In this document: piece after piece, positions 11,005 to 22,178 of the stretch
Numbering within the stretch: position 1 is the first letter of the stretch
How the letters are laid out: each line of letters starts with the position of its first letter
NCBI RefSeq assembly: GCF_011745365.1
Contig: NW_024468913.1
Span: forward strand, 3,844,001 to 3,908,000
Direction of reading: 5' to 3'
Length of the DNA stretch: 64,000 nucleotides
Origin: Cryphonectria parasitica EP155
Lineage: Eukaryota > Ascomycota > Sordariomycetes > Diaporthales > Cryphonectriaceae
Notes under the pieces: generated by a model
Told to the model about the DNA's origin: nothing
What the model saw: only the letters and a program-made list of their open reading frames with translations
Databases searched by the model: none
Position numbers and translations under genes: made by a program

Positions 11005-13209
11005 ATGACACTCAACTCAATCTGGAGGGCGCTGCCGCCCTCCAGTACCAGGAGTCTAGGCCGTTGTTTCCGCCCGGGAAATAAGCTGCAGATCTCTACC
11101 AGCAGCGCCGCTTTGGCTGGCGCTGCAAGGTCGTTGGCCGTAGCCAACAAGGCCATCCAGAGAAGATATACCAGCACGACGAGCAAATCATCATCTCAGA
11201 GTGCTCATACACAACAGAGTCCGGCTTCAAAGTGGAGCGGGAACGGAGTCTTTGGTATCGCCCTCGTCGCCGGCCTAGTGGGCTGGGGTCTTGCGACCAC
11301 GACAATGGGGCGTGATGGAAAAGGCGCCATGTTGTTGGACAGCATTGGGCACTTTCCGCGGTATGCGAGTATGAGGGAGATGGAAATTGTGAGACTTATT
11401 TCTTTTCCGTTTTTTAGTCTCACTCGTACAAACAATGATGCCAGCTCCGAAATCAGGCTCCGAAACCTCGATAATTGATCGCATTGACTGACCACACGGA
11501 CAGGCCATTGAAGAGATCCGAGATGAGCTCGGGGCTGAGGACGACATCATCTCCACTGACCCGGATGACCTGCATGCACACGGCTATTCAGAGTGGAGCA
11601 CGACCAACCCAGACGGCTTGCCAGTGGCCGTAGCCTACCCACGAAGCACAGAGCAAGTGAGCACGATCGCACGGATTTGCTACAAGTACCGCGTGCCCAT
11701 CATTGCGTACTCTGGTGGCAGCTCGCTCGAGGGAAACTTCTCAGCGCCGTTTGGGGGCGTCAGTGTCGACTTTGCCTACATGGACCAGATCATCCAATTC
11801 AACCAGGAGGATATGGATATTGTAGTGCAGCCTAGTATTGGATGGCAGGATCTCAATGCCCACCTTGCCAAGATGGGCAGTGGCCTCTTCTTTCCAGTTG
11901 ATCCTGGTAAGTAGTCTCTTTTCGGCAGCCTGCTTTGGAGCAACAAAAGTGATGATGGCTGAGCGAGATGCAACAGGTCCATCTGCCAAGATCGGAGGAA
12001 TGATTGGCACAAACTGTTCCGGGACGAATGCTGTCAAGTATGGCACAATGAAGGACTGGGTCATCAACCTCACGGTCGTGCTCGCTGATGGGACTATCAT
12101 CAAGACGCGTCGGCGACCGAGGAAGTCCTCCGCTGGGTATAATTTGAACGGACTATTTGTAGGGTCAGAAGGCACGCTGGGACTGGTCACAGAAGGTAAG
12201 GCTACTCATGTATCCACCCATGACTTCCCTACGAGATCAGTCCCAACACATGCAAGTATGTTCTGTCTAACAACAAGGTCAAACAGCCACGCTCAAGCTC
12301 ACCGTGGTCCCCGAAGACCTTTCCGTAGCGGTCGTCACCTTCCCCACAATCCGCGACGCAGCAGCTGCCGCGGCAGAGGTGATGCAGACGGGCGTGCCCG
12401 TCGCGGCCATGGAGATCATGGACGAGGTGCAGATGCGCGTGGTCAACCTAGGAGGCGCAACTGCCCCGCGCGTGTGGAAGGAGATGCCGACGTTGTTCTT
12501 TAAATTTGCCGGCACCAAGGCCAGCGTGAAGGAAAATATCGGCACGGTGCAGAGCATTGCGAGGAGGAATGCAGGCAGCAACTTTGAGTTTGCAAAGGAT
12601 GCGCGCGAGCAGAAGCTACTGTGGAGCGCGCGAAAGGAGAGTTTGTGGAGCATGCTCGCACTCCGGAGGGAGGGGGAGGAAGTTTGTGAGTCTGGCGGCG
12701 CCATTTTTATCCTCAATCCGCCCCCCATTTCCTAATCTATTGCTATGCTGACATTCCTGCTCAATAGGGAGCACTGACGTGGCTGTCCCCTTCAGCCGGC
12801 TTGCCGACATTATCGAGGTCAGCAAGAAGGAAATGGATGACCTAGGCCTGTTCGCCTCGATTTTGGGACATATTGGTGACGGCAACTTCCACGAGAGCAT
12901 CATCTACAACCCTGTCAATGGTGAGCGGGAGAAGGTTGAGGAGTGTGTCAAGAATATGGTCAAGCGTGCCCTCGACATGGAAGGGACGTGTACAGGGGAG
13001 CACTCGATTGGCTGGGGCAAGAAAGACAGCCTCTTGTTGGAGGTCGGGCCTGAGACGCTTGCGGTCATGAGGGCAATCAAGGCCGCCTTGGACCCGTATT
13101 GGATCTTGTGAGTACATCTTTGATGCCCTTCTCTGGCCATTAGGATGGACCGGCCCCGCTCACTCTGTTGAATAGGAACCCTGGGAAGATCTTCGATCGG
13201 CATGTCTGA
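11005..13209 (+). CDS. DLD1: D-lactate dehydrogenase (cytochrome c), mitochondrial
   Basis: Six exons: 11005-11388, 11504-11906, 11977-12195, 12287-12685, 12768-13107 and 13176-13209. The product is 592 residues, close to yeast Dld1 (about 587). The N-terminus is basic and Ser/Arg-rich, followed by a hydrophobic segment (about residues 78-95, [15 protein letters not shown]) that suggests import and anchoring at the inner membrane facing the intermembrane space. A PCMH-type FAD-binding domain follows ([17 protein letters not shown] at about 197-205, then [19 protein letters not shown]). The C-terminal FAD-oxidase domain includes GHIGDGNFH (502-510), whose His residues match the metal/substrate site of the family, and the terminal NPGKIFD. 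It oxidises D-lactate to pyruvate and reduces cytochrome c. Every junction restores conserved sequence. The L-lactate branch is not present nearby. Confidence 0.95.
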
Positions 13210-14377
13210 GTCTTACTTAAATACGGGCCTCGAGATGGCCTTCGTGCAGATGATGGAACTTGAGAACAATAAGCTCGAGTTCTGGCGCCAGGGTAAAAAG
13301 TGAGGCAGGGCATCGACTGATAAATGAAAACGGTGATGAGTGGCATTGTCTCTTGAGTCAAAAAGAAAGAAAACAAGGATGAAATCCAAGCACAATGGCA
13401 TGGACAGGTTCAGCATTCGGTAGATCCTGGCAGCATTTTAAAAGTTCATGACAGTTTCATCTCGGGGTACATTTCTGGACTTGCTACATACTGTGTGGTG
13501 TGTGAACAGACAAGAGGAACTTTGTTCTCTGTACACACTTGATTTAGGAAATCAGACTGTACTGGAGCGTCCTGACCCTTCTACGTTCCTATGATGGGGA
13601 CAACAACACCGTCATCAACGCTTCACTCTCACTGAAATTGTATTCCTTAGTTTTCCAGCCCCTGCTAATGAGGGAGGCGCATCTCCTCTCTCTTTCTTGA
13701 CAATTAAGACAATGCAAATTCCAGAAGGCATTAGCTGGTGAAGCCTCTCCCGGTCTTTTCCAAAATATTTACCTGCCTCTTGTTTCCAGTCTAGGTATTA
13801 AAATATAATTCCATCTTCGACGCCCACTGCACTCTTTAACCCTTCATTGTTAGGTTTACAAGGTGAAGGGATTCCTCATTGTCAAGACTTTGTTTGCTGG
13901 GTTTGAAATTCCCTACCACTGTCACATATGTAACTTCACTGACAAAGCAAATGAATAGGAGCTGTCTCTTCGGCATGCTGCAGCTTTATCCATTTCAAAC
14001 AACAAGCAAGCTTCTGCAATCTTGAGCAGGCTTGCATTTCTGTGGTGCACCTTCCCTGTTTCCCACCTCTTCTTCTAGCGCGTTCACCTAAACTCTCTCT
14101 ACTTCTGCATTCTGCGTGCACATACATACAAGGCGCCTGGCTGTGCTTCATCGCCCCATCTCCTATCTCCAACCCTGTCAACAAACAACCTTCCTGAGGA
14201 CCTCATCCTTAGGCTTCCACCTCTCCTCTATTTGCTTTATGCTGTGGCTGGGAGCAGTTTCTTCTTGGAGAAATAATTTCACTGCTCCTGCCTTTTGTTC
14301 TTCTTCTTCTCTCTATTGATACTGGTCTAGCAAATGCAGCAGCAGATTTCACCCCTGTCCGAGGCACATCAAGTCCC
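13210..14377. other. Intergenic between DLD1 and the RdRP gene
   Basis: No gene seen. The segment is AT-richer in its middle (13430-13960). A pyrimidine-rich stretch (14040-14320) lies just upstream of the RdRP start and is probably its leader. Confidence 0.5.
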
Positions 14378-17300
14378 ATGCTCGAAGAGCACCAAGTCCA
14401 GACAAGTAACCACAGTCTATCAAGCATCACCACTGAATGCATCAGTCTCGACCTCATGACAAGTCAGCACTTAACAACCCGTGAGGGTCACCCTCGAAGG
14501 CAGACCACCATGACCACCCCTACCAGGGCCCCTAATACTCATGCGAGCCTGCGTAATAGCCCCACGACCAGGAGCACACCTGAAATCTGGATGCAATTCG
14601 CATCAAGCCAGGCTGACCACTCCAGAGCCTCACGCTATCGACATGCCTCCCGTCAACGTGCCTCACATACCTCCCCTCGATCGAGACATGGCACTGGTTC
14701 TCCTGCCCAAGGGCTGTCCCCACAGCATCAGCCACGCAACAACACCTTCCACCAACTTTTATCTGGTGCAAACATGTGGGACATCACCAGCATCACAATT
14801 AGGCTTAATCGCCTTCCGCCTGATATTACTACTCGAGACATTCATCTTTCCCTGGTCAGATACAATCTCTTCCTTACAAGGATCGAAATCTTCGAGAATG
14901 ATGACGGTCAGAGTGTCGGCAGCGCCAACGTCACCATTGACCCGCCTCCAAACATGTGGCCGCCCTGGCCTGGACCTGCTGAGTCCTTGGATATCTACAA
15001 GGCGGACGGCTCCTCTGTTCGCGTCCCTGTACAGGTCCAACGCGTCAACCGGTACGATGATTGGATCAAGACTCCGCTGGGCAAAGATGTACCACGCCAG
15101 ATCAACCTCCCCACCGACCAACTGCTCCTATGTATGATGGCCAAGGAGGACACCATGCTGAAGATGCCTCAGAATGAGTACCAAACTGTGCGCATGGCTG
15201 TCCAGTTCTTCCGACGCTACATCGAGATCTCGTTCAGGCTTGACATTTGGGGCAAGACGGGCCCGCAAAACCTCAAGATCCCTATCAAGTTCAGTCACAT
15301 CAAGAAAATTGTCCGTATCAAGCAAGACGATGGCACTTGGGCCCTGCTCATACAGCTGCCCAGCCCTCCCGAGATTTTCAGCAGACCAGACAGCGTCGCC
15401 TACTCTCACGACGACCAATTGTCAGTATGGCAGGAACGGGACACCTGGATGCGCCAGCTCGAAATCACAAACCAGATCGCGCACGCCACCCAGCCCTGTG
15501 CCAGCACAGCGCCAGCCAAGCTGCACAAAGAATACCGGACCGTTGATGTTGGCCGTTGGACCAACTACTTCCTACGCCTGCCGACCAATCTCGAAGATTT
15601 GTGGATGCGCTGTGAACGACACCTCACAGATTACAACGTCAAGATTGAGGAAGGCCACGGATTTACCATGGTGGAACCTGGCCAGACCACCGCCTGGACA
15701 CTTCTCGACAGTTCAGCGCCACGAACGACTATGGAGTGGCTCAATATGAGCCGTGTCCACCTTCCCTTCGAGGTTCGATACCAACTAGAGGCCTGCATCT
15801 CTCAGGGTCTACTTAATGAGTATAATATCGACGCGGAATTTCTCGCGAAACTCAACAGCTTCGACATCGATCGGGCTCGTATGATGCTGGAAGGCATTGC
15901 TGACCACAACGTCCCTTATTACAAGCCCATAAGCATGTTCGAGGACCCCAAGATCCTCTATTACTGGCCTACTGCTAAGGTCCCAGCTCATGCAGCCATG
16001 GTCCGCAAGGCTGTCGTCACTCCTACAGCCATCTACTTCAAGACTCCTTCGGTGGAGCTCACCAATCGAATCCTCCGCCAATACTCCGACCTAACTGACC
16101 GATTCTTGCGAGTTCAATTCACGGATGAGCTGACCTTCGGCAAGATCTGGTCTGACCAGGGCTCTAGCAAGTCGGATGAGTTATATACTCGTGTCTTAAG
16201 GGTTCTCCTGAATGGTATCGTCATTGGCGACCGTCATTACAAGGTTCTCGCTTGGAGCAACTCTCAGTTCCGAGAGCATGGGGCTTTCTTCTTTTGCGCC
16301 ACTGACCACGTCACCTGCGAGAGCATCCGAGAGTGGATGGGTGATCTCAAACACATCCGCTCGGTCGGGAAATTCGCAGCACGGATGGGACAGTGTTTCA
16401 CTACCACTCGCCAAGTGAGTGGTATCAGTGTCCCCAAGATTGTCCCAGTCAGCGATATTGAACGTCAGAAAGATGGCAAACTCTGGAACTTCACCGACGG
16501 AATTGGCAAGATCTCCATGTTCAACGCAAGAATGGTCGCTCTTGAGCAGGACCTGGTCGATGTGCCCTCGTGCTTTCAAGTGCGAATGGGAGGCTGCAAG
16601 GGCGTGCTCGTGGTCTGGCCCGATGTTCCTCCCAAAGAGGTTCACATACGTCCCTCGCAGCAGAAATTCCTAGCACCCTACAACGGTCTGGAGATCATCA
16701 AGGTCTCTAAGTTCTCCCAGGCCACGCTCAACACGCAGATCATTCCTATCTTGAATTGCCTTGGTGTCCAGGATAAGGTCTTCCTGGAGCTTCTCGAAGA
16801 GGAGCTGAAAGAATACGAAGAGGCCCTGACTTCCGCAACCAAGGCTTCCGGCCTTCTGCAGCAGCGGGTCGACGAGAATCAAATCACATTGGTCATATCC
16901 GAGATGGTCAAGGTCTTCATGGACAGCAACGAGCCATTTCTATGGACTCTGCTCCGTCTCTGGAGGTGCTGGGCTCTCCAACGCCTGAAACAGAAAGCCG
17001 CAATCGGTGTCAGCAAGAGTGCGTTCTTGTACGGCTGTGTTGACGAGCTTGGGGTCCTCAGAGGTCATTCGAAGGATACTGAGGGCCGTGGAAAGAGGGA
17101 CGAGCACTCTCTACCACAAATATTCCTTCAGGTCCCAAAGGAAGGCTCTGATCCCAACAACGATACCAACTATAGGGTCGTGGAGGGACTTTGCGTCGTT
17201 GGACGCAACCCGTCCCTCCACCCTGGCGACATCCGAGTCGTCCAGGCCATCGATGCTCCTGGACTACGCCACCTCAAGAACGTCGTTGTGTTTCCCCAGC

Positions 17301-18736
17301 GAGGTGATCGAGACATACCTAGCATGTGCTCTGGCGGCGATCTTGACGGCGATGACTTCTTCGTCATCTGGGACCAGCGACTGCTGCCCAAGGAGTGGAA
17401 CTTCCCGCCCATGGACCACGATACCGAGTCTGCTACGCCGGGATTGGACGGTTCTCAGGACATTACGATCAATCAAATGTGTGCATTCTACGCGCAGTAC
17501 ATGAAAAACGACTCTCTGGGACTCATAGCCACTGCGCACAAGGCCTGGGCGGACAAAATCGGCCCCAAGCACCCAAAGTGTAAGTCAGCTCGCCGCTTTC
17601 CCCTGAAGAAGAAGATACAAGTATCAATACTGACACCGTCCTCAGGCCTTGAGCTTGCCAAATTCCATTCGCTGGCTGTTGACTATGTCAAATCAGGAAC
17701 ACCGGCGGTCATGCATAGGTCTCTCAATCCCAAGAGTTTCCCGCATTTCATGGAACGCGAGCGAAATTCGTACAAGTCCAACAGGCCTCTCGGCCGTATC
17801 TACGATCGGGTCAACATCGAGGTGTTCAGCCCAGCATACGAGATGGAATTTGATGAGCGGATCTTGTCGCGCTTCCAGCACTCGGACGAGGAGCTTGAAA
17901 AGGCTGGCAAGGTCAAGGCCAAATATGATGTCGCCATGCTCCGGCTCATGGGCCAACATGAGAGACCTATCAGCGAATTCGAGGTTTGGTCGACCTTTGT
18001 TCTCTCTCGGCCCCGTGTTGGCAACGATTATAAGCTACAAGAGGTGATTGGTCGTGAAGTCTCTGCCCTGAAGGAGCGGTTCCGCGTTGCTTGTGTGGAA
18101 GCCGTGACTGGTGTTGATCATAAGTCGGCCATCTTCTCCCACTCCGACATAGACCTCGAGAATCTTGACCGCTTTGTGGCGGCCATGTACAAGGTGACTT
18201 ATAACGAGGTTCAGGCCACACTGGCGAGACGTTCGATGCCTGTGCTCAACGAGGAGGGCCAAGGAGTCACCGGCGGCCAAGGTCCCGACTCGCATATGCC
18301 CCTCATCAGCTTTCCTTGGCTGTTCCATCGGGAGCTGGCCAGGATTGCGACCGGTGGACAGCCAGTCACACGCAAGTGGTTCGGCACCAGCGGCGATGCT
18401 GAGAAAGCCCAGAAGAGCGTTCACGAGGACATAAAGGATGAGCAGGGAACCGGAACCGGTGAGCAAAAGGTTACGGACAAGAAGCAGGGAGCTGAAGATG
18501 AGCACGTTGCCCGCACTGTGAGTGGAAAGATCTTACACCGCGGCGACATCCTCGACCTTTTTGACGAAGGTGCTCGGTCTGGCCACCGTCAAGTCGACCA
18601 GTCGGTGGATGACCAGGACAAGGAGCGGGAGGAAATCGAGTTCGAGGAGATGGAGATGGTCGATAACGGTGACGAAGACGCTCTAGAGGCTCTAGCCAGG
18701 ATGTGTGCCAATACTGGCGTACGTGATGAGCACTAA
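14378..18736 (+). CDS. RNA-dependent RNA polymerase of RNA silencing (RdRP)
   Basis: Two exons, 14378-17579 and 17646-18736, giving 1430 residues. The 66-bp intron has GTAAGT and CTCAG ends. It is in frame and stop-free, so a one-exon reading of 1452 residues is possible, but splicing gives PKC-LELAKFHSLAVDYVKSG, the family's usual sequence. The catalytic motif is CSGGDLDGDDFF at 984-995, with DLDGD the metal-binding aspartates. Upstream are FTDGIGKIS and RMGGCKGVL, both typical of eukaryotic RdRP. An RRM-like region begins near residue 133 (MWDITSITIRLNRLP); the Ser/Thr/His-rich first 130 residues are poorly conserved-looking, so a later start is possible. The C-terminal 100 residues are acidic and low-complexity. 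The enzyme copies RNA into dsRNA for Dicer in quelling, heterochromatin or meiotic silencing. The domain order looks closer to Rdp1/SAD-1 than to QDE-1, but I cannot settle the subclass. Confidence 0.93.
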   Translation: MLEEHQVQTSNHSLSSITTECISLDLMTSQHLTTREGHPRRQTTMTTPTRAPNTHASLRNSPTTRSTPEIWMQFASSQADHSRASRYRHASRQRASHTSPRSRHGTGSPAQGLSPQHQPRNNTFHQLLSGANMWDITSITIRLNRLPPDITTRDIHLSLVRYNLFLTRIEIFENDDGQSVGSANVTIDPPPNMWPPWPGPAESLDIYKADGSSVRVPVQVQRVNRYDDWIKTPLGKDVPRQINLPTDQLLLCMMAKEDTMLKMPQNEYQTVRMAVQFFRRYIEISFRLDIWGKTGPQNLKIPIKFSHIKKIVRIKQDDGTWALLIQLPSPPEIFSRPDSVAYSHDDQLSVWQERDTWMRQLEITNQIAHATQPCASTAPAKLHKEYRTVDVGRWTNYFLRLPTNLEDLWMRCERHLTDYNVKIEEGHGFTMVEPGQTTAWTLLDSSAPRTTMEWLNMSRVHLPFEVRYQLEACISQGLLNEYNIDAEFLAKLNSFDIDRARMMLEGIADHNVPYYKPISMFEDPKILYYWPTAKVPAHAAMVRKAVVTPTAIYFKTPSVELTNRILRQYSDLTDRFLRVQFTDELTFGKIWSDQGSSKSDELYTRVLRVLLNGIVIGDRHYKVLAWSNSQFREHGAFFFCATDHVTCESIREWMGDLKHIRSVGKFAARMGQCFTTTRQVSGISVPKIVPVSDIERQKDGKLWNFTDGIGKISMFNARMVALEQDLVDVPSCFQVRMGGCKGVLVVWPDVPPKEVHIRPSQQKFLAPYNGLEIIKVSKFSQATLNTQIIPILNCLGVQDKVFLELLEEELKEYEEALTSATKASGLLQQRVDENQITLVISEMVKVFMDSNEPFLWTLLRLWRCWALQRLKQKAAIGVSKSAFLYGCVDELGVLRGHSKDTEGRGKRDEHSLPQIFLQVPKEGSDPNNDTNYRVVEGLCVVGRNPSLHPGDIRVVQAIDAPGLRHLKNVVVFPQRGDRDIPSMCSGGDLDGDDFFVIWDQRLLPKEWNFPPMDHDTESATPGLDGSQDITINQMCAFYAQYMKNDSLGLIATAHKAWADKIGPKHPKCKSARRFPLKKKIQVSILTPSSGLELAKFHSLAVDYVKSGTPAVMHRSLNPKSFPHFMERERNSYKSNRPLGRIYDRVNIEVFSPAYEMEFDERILSRFQHSDEELEKAGKVKAKYDVAMLRLMGQHERPISEFEVWSTFVLSRPRVGNDYKLQEVIGREVSALKERFRVACVEAVTGVDHKSAIFSHSDIDLENLDRFVAAMYKVTYNEVQATLARRSMPVLNEEGQGVTGGQGPDSHMPLISFPWLFHRELARIATGGQPVTRKWFGTSGDAEKAQKSVHEDIKDEQGTGTGEQKVTDKKQGAEDEHVARTVSGKILHRGDILDLFDEGARSGHRQVDQSVDDQDKEREEIEFEEMEMVDNGDEDALEALARMCANTGVRDEH

Positions 18737-19357
18737 AGAAGGACTGACACTCGACTCCAGTGAGCATGGGCCAGCCTGAGGGATGACTTTTGGGTCTATT
18801 TTGGGTCCTTCTGTGCGCAAAACGGGGCGCGATGATGATGACACAGGGGGTACTCGAATTTTCTAGATCAATTGTATTTTAGTCCAAGAAATTGACACAA
18901 GATGACTTGCTCTTGTGACCCCAAAGATCAGAACCTTCGACAAAAAAGGACTGAAACTGGCTTGAATTTAGTAAGTTATTCCACAGAGTGCCCTCGAGGC
19001 GAATTCTCGAGCGTTTCATCTTTCCATTACGATGTGCAAATAGAATATATGCTTTTGAACAACACGCTTGGAGAAACAGATGTGAAGCTCATTCCAAAGA
19101 ACTTTGAGAACACCAAGGGCTGTCTGTGTGTAAAGTAGTCAAGAAGTTTTATTTTCTAGACATTTGTGAGGCACTTCTTATAGTAATCTGACAAGGTTTT
19201 AAAAAACCGCAGATGCGTAATTAATATCTTCTCACCCACACACACCCACACAAGACAGCCCAGCCACCTCATCATATCACCACCCACCCACACCAGATGC
19301 CCTTCCCCCTTCTCTCCTCAAGTTCAGGTTTGCAGTGCTACCAGTCCTTCTTTTTCT
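18737..19357. other. Intergenic between convergent genes
   Basis: These are the 3' ends of the RdRP gene (+) and the repeat-peptide gene (-). There is AT-rich sequence and a CACACCCACACA stretch near 19236-19294. No gene seen. Confidence 0.5.
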
Positions 19358-19902
19358 TTAGGTGGTAGTGCAAGCAGCCGCAGCAGCAGCCTGAGCAGCA
19401 GCCGCAGCCGCGGCCGCCTTCTTCTTCTCCTCGGCGGTCTTGCCGCCGGTGGTGGCGCCCTGGTGGTGGCGCTTCTGCAGCTCCTCGACGAGGGAGCGGG
19501 CGTTGGCGCAGTTGGTGTTGGTGTTGGTGGTGGTGACGCCCTGGTGGTGGCGGGCCTCGAGGAGCTCGGCGTCCAGGAGGTCGACGGAGCGCTTGTTGGC
19601 GGCGTTCTTGGCGGCCTTGTCCTTGTGGTGCTTGCCGGCCTTGGTGGCGGCCGTGGTGGTGCCGTTGGTGGCGGCCGTGGCGGCAGTGGCGGTGGTTGAG
19701 CCGGTGGTGACGCCCTGGTGGTGGCGGACCTCGAGGGCTGCGTTGGAGGGCTCCATGGTGGGCTGGAGGAGAGGGGGTTTGTTAGCTTTGTGTTTCCTCT
19801 ATGTTTTTGTGTTTGGGGGGTTGTGCATGTGGGTTTGTATATGTATCTTACCAGGGCAGCGGCCAGGCCGAGGAGGGTGAAGATGGCGAATGAGAAACGC
19901 AT
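19358..19902 (-). CDS. Secreted precursor with three RHHQG(V/A)TT repeats
   Basis: Two exons, 19902-19852 and 19762-19358, with an 89-bp GT-AG intron carrying a GCTAAC branch-like site, giving 151 residues. Exon 1 encodes a signal peptide core, MRFSFAIFTLLGLAAAL. The mature part carries an eight-residue motif three times: RHHQGVTT at 30-37, RHHQGVTT at 88-95 and RHHQGATT at 115-122. Each copy is preceded by an acidic/Leu stretch (NAALEV, DAELLEA, LVEELQK). Dibasic KR pairs at 74-75 and 114-115 fit Kex2 cleavage, the second directly before HHQGATT. Linkers are Thr/Ala-rich, one with KHHKDK. The C-terminus is KKK then poly-Ala/Gln, ending CTTT. There are two Cys (102, 148). I do not recognise the family. 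The layout (signal peptide, short repeat, Kex2-like sites) resembles Kex2-processed repeat proteins, pheromone-like or RiPP precursors. That function is inference. The convergent neighbour is the RdRP; upstream on the same strand is a peroxidase. Confidence 0.75.
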
Positions 19903-22178
19903 TTTGAAGATAGTGGATTGGGTTTTGGGTTGTTTTAAAAACGAAGGAAGAAAATGATACTGCTCGCAGTATTAATGAGTGATGGTAAGAAGAAGAGTGA
20001 AGAGAAAAAAAAAAGAGTGGTGTTCAGGCCGGCTGACCGAGATAGAAAAGAGATTGAATGAGGAAGAAGTGGTTGGTTGGGATGAACGAGAAGGAGAAGA
20101 CCTATTCATCGAGGGTACATCAACTTATTTATTCCTGTGAGAATTCGTAGTAATGATAGGTGTGCGCTTGGACATAGTAAGTGTAGGTTAGACGTGAACC
20201 GCCATCGTCTTCCTGCAGCAGGGTGTGCAATCAACGACTGCCCCCACCGAAAGAAGAAAAAAGCCTCTCTCCTTCTATCCTAACCCATGCTTACGGAGAC
20301 ATCTTCCAACGACATGTGTCTGAAGTTCCCCGGCCGTTCAACGTGGCACATGGGTTCTGCCCATGCGAGCAGGAGGCACAAGGAAGAAGGAGGAGGAGGA
20401 GGCGGTGGAGGGAAGCATTCCCGGGGCAAAGGGTACAGCAAGGGTGAATAAAGATGGAGGTCACTGCTTCAGGAACACTGTTTTGGCTAGCGAGGTTAAG
20501 GTTATCTGGCACATCTCTTGGCAGCGGGATCCTGGGTGAATAAGGATAGGATGAGTAAGTGGAGGCTGAGCGATCTGCTGAACTCAATGCGAATCATGGA
20601 GGAACAAAGATTGATCAGAAACGTCGTGGAGACTCAGGATCCTAGACAAGGAGAAGTCTATATGTGGAGTCTCATGTGTGACAACGCTGCCGTTCGCTAA
20701 GCTAAGCGCTGAAAAAAGGGGGGGCGGGTTGAGGGCCGTGAGGTAGCGAGTTACAGGGCTATGTTAGTACGTGAGTAAAGTATCTTAGCGGCAATATGCC
20801 CCCCTGAAGAGTTGGTGCTTCAGCCACTGTCTGGGGAGGACCCCCTTACCATCGCCGCTAGGCTCCCCTGTTTGAGGCCTGGGCGCTCCTGTAGATCCTG
20901 CATCGTTATATACAACTGGAATTAAAAGACCTGGTAACGCTTGTCGATTATCAACAACCTCACTGGCACAATGTTTCTTTTCGAGAAACATCTCGTCGTT
21001 TCTCGCTACTCTACTCGCTGTCGTCCGACATCCCGAGGCATGCCGTCCCATACACCAGATGATTCAAGATTCGGACACGGCGCCTAAAGCGGACACGAAT
21101 TTGCTTCTTCTTCTTTCTCTTTTCCCTGCTAGTCGCCGCCCTTTGAGCAGTGAGGTCACATACCCCATCTCCAGGCTTGTCGAAACATGCCGCACGGTAG
21201 CTTTTCAGCAGCAGCAGCAGCATCTGCATCATCATCATCAAGCGAGGAGAGTCCTTCATTTCTTCCTCCAGTGATCCTGCTTGCTTTGGCCAGGGCCCTT
21301 CCATGGCGTCAACACAAATACATACACACACACACATACACAGACCGTTGAACGATAAGCTCGTCACTCTAGTGTAAGTTGAAGAGGAGAGGAGGAGGAG
21401 CAGAACAGGGCATCCAGAAGACTAGGACGCAATGTTGATGCCCATTTGGTTCACCTTTATCGTCTCCAATGATATGTCACGCCCAATATTGCTCTTGGAA
21501 CGAATATGAGAAGCGTTTACTGGGTCTGTGCAGGTTGAACGGTGGGCCTTCTCCAGAAAGCCAAGAACACTTGTTGTTCGTCTGATCGCACCTCAACCCT
21601 TTTTTTCCTACCTCGCGAGGTCGTCTGAAGTTTTTGGATTGCTTGGGCTGGACCGTTTCAGCGGATCCTTTTTGAGACGAAGGCCAATTAATCTGCAGCA
21701 AAATAGACTTCCTCCTTTGCGTTGTTTTTTCTTGTTTGGAATCTTCTCTCTTTTCTTCTTTGATTGATGATCAGACCCTTGAGGGTCTCGGATTCCCGCA
21801 CACATGTGCCATGTATAGGACCAAGACAGTCATAAGTGGGGAGGAGGTGAGATAAACAGAAGACTGAAACAGCACATTGGCAATTGTTCTTGTGTCAATG
21901 GGACGGGGGAACATGTTAGGATTTTTCCTATCTTCAGAAAAGGTCCTGGGCCTTTCCACACAGATGGCTCGGAAAGAATGTGTCTTGCTACAGGATTGCT
22001 TCCTAACGAGCTGTGCCTCGCCCCCTCCCCAACCCACATCCAACACACATCCGCCTTGAAAGTTCCTGTTGCATTGGCAGTCGCACTACTCGTCGATCTG
22101 GAAGGCCCCAAAAAGACGCTTCTTATTTTCTGTCTCTCTCTTTCTCTCTTTCTGTATGTGCAAGATCGGGAGTTTCTT
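19903..22178. other. Intergenic upstream of the repeat-peptide gene
   Basis: No gene supported. It includes the promoter and leader of the repeat-peptide gene and the 3' flank of the peroxidase gene. A/G-rich tracts (19980-20100), a CAGCAG/CATCAT triplet stretch (21208-21240), a short ACAC tract (21311-21345) and a CTCT block (22132-22155) are present. Confidence 0.45.

Noticed and set aside
11907..11976. Box C/D snoRNA in DLD1 intron 2 (GTGATGA and CTGA present)
   Set aside because: The two boxes are only a few bases apart, leaving no guide region. The CTGA is better explained as the branch site.
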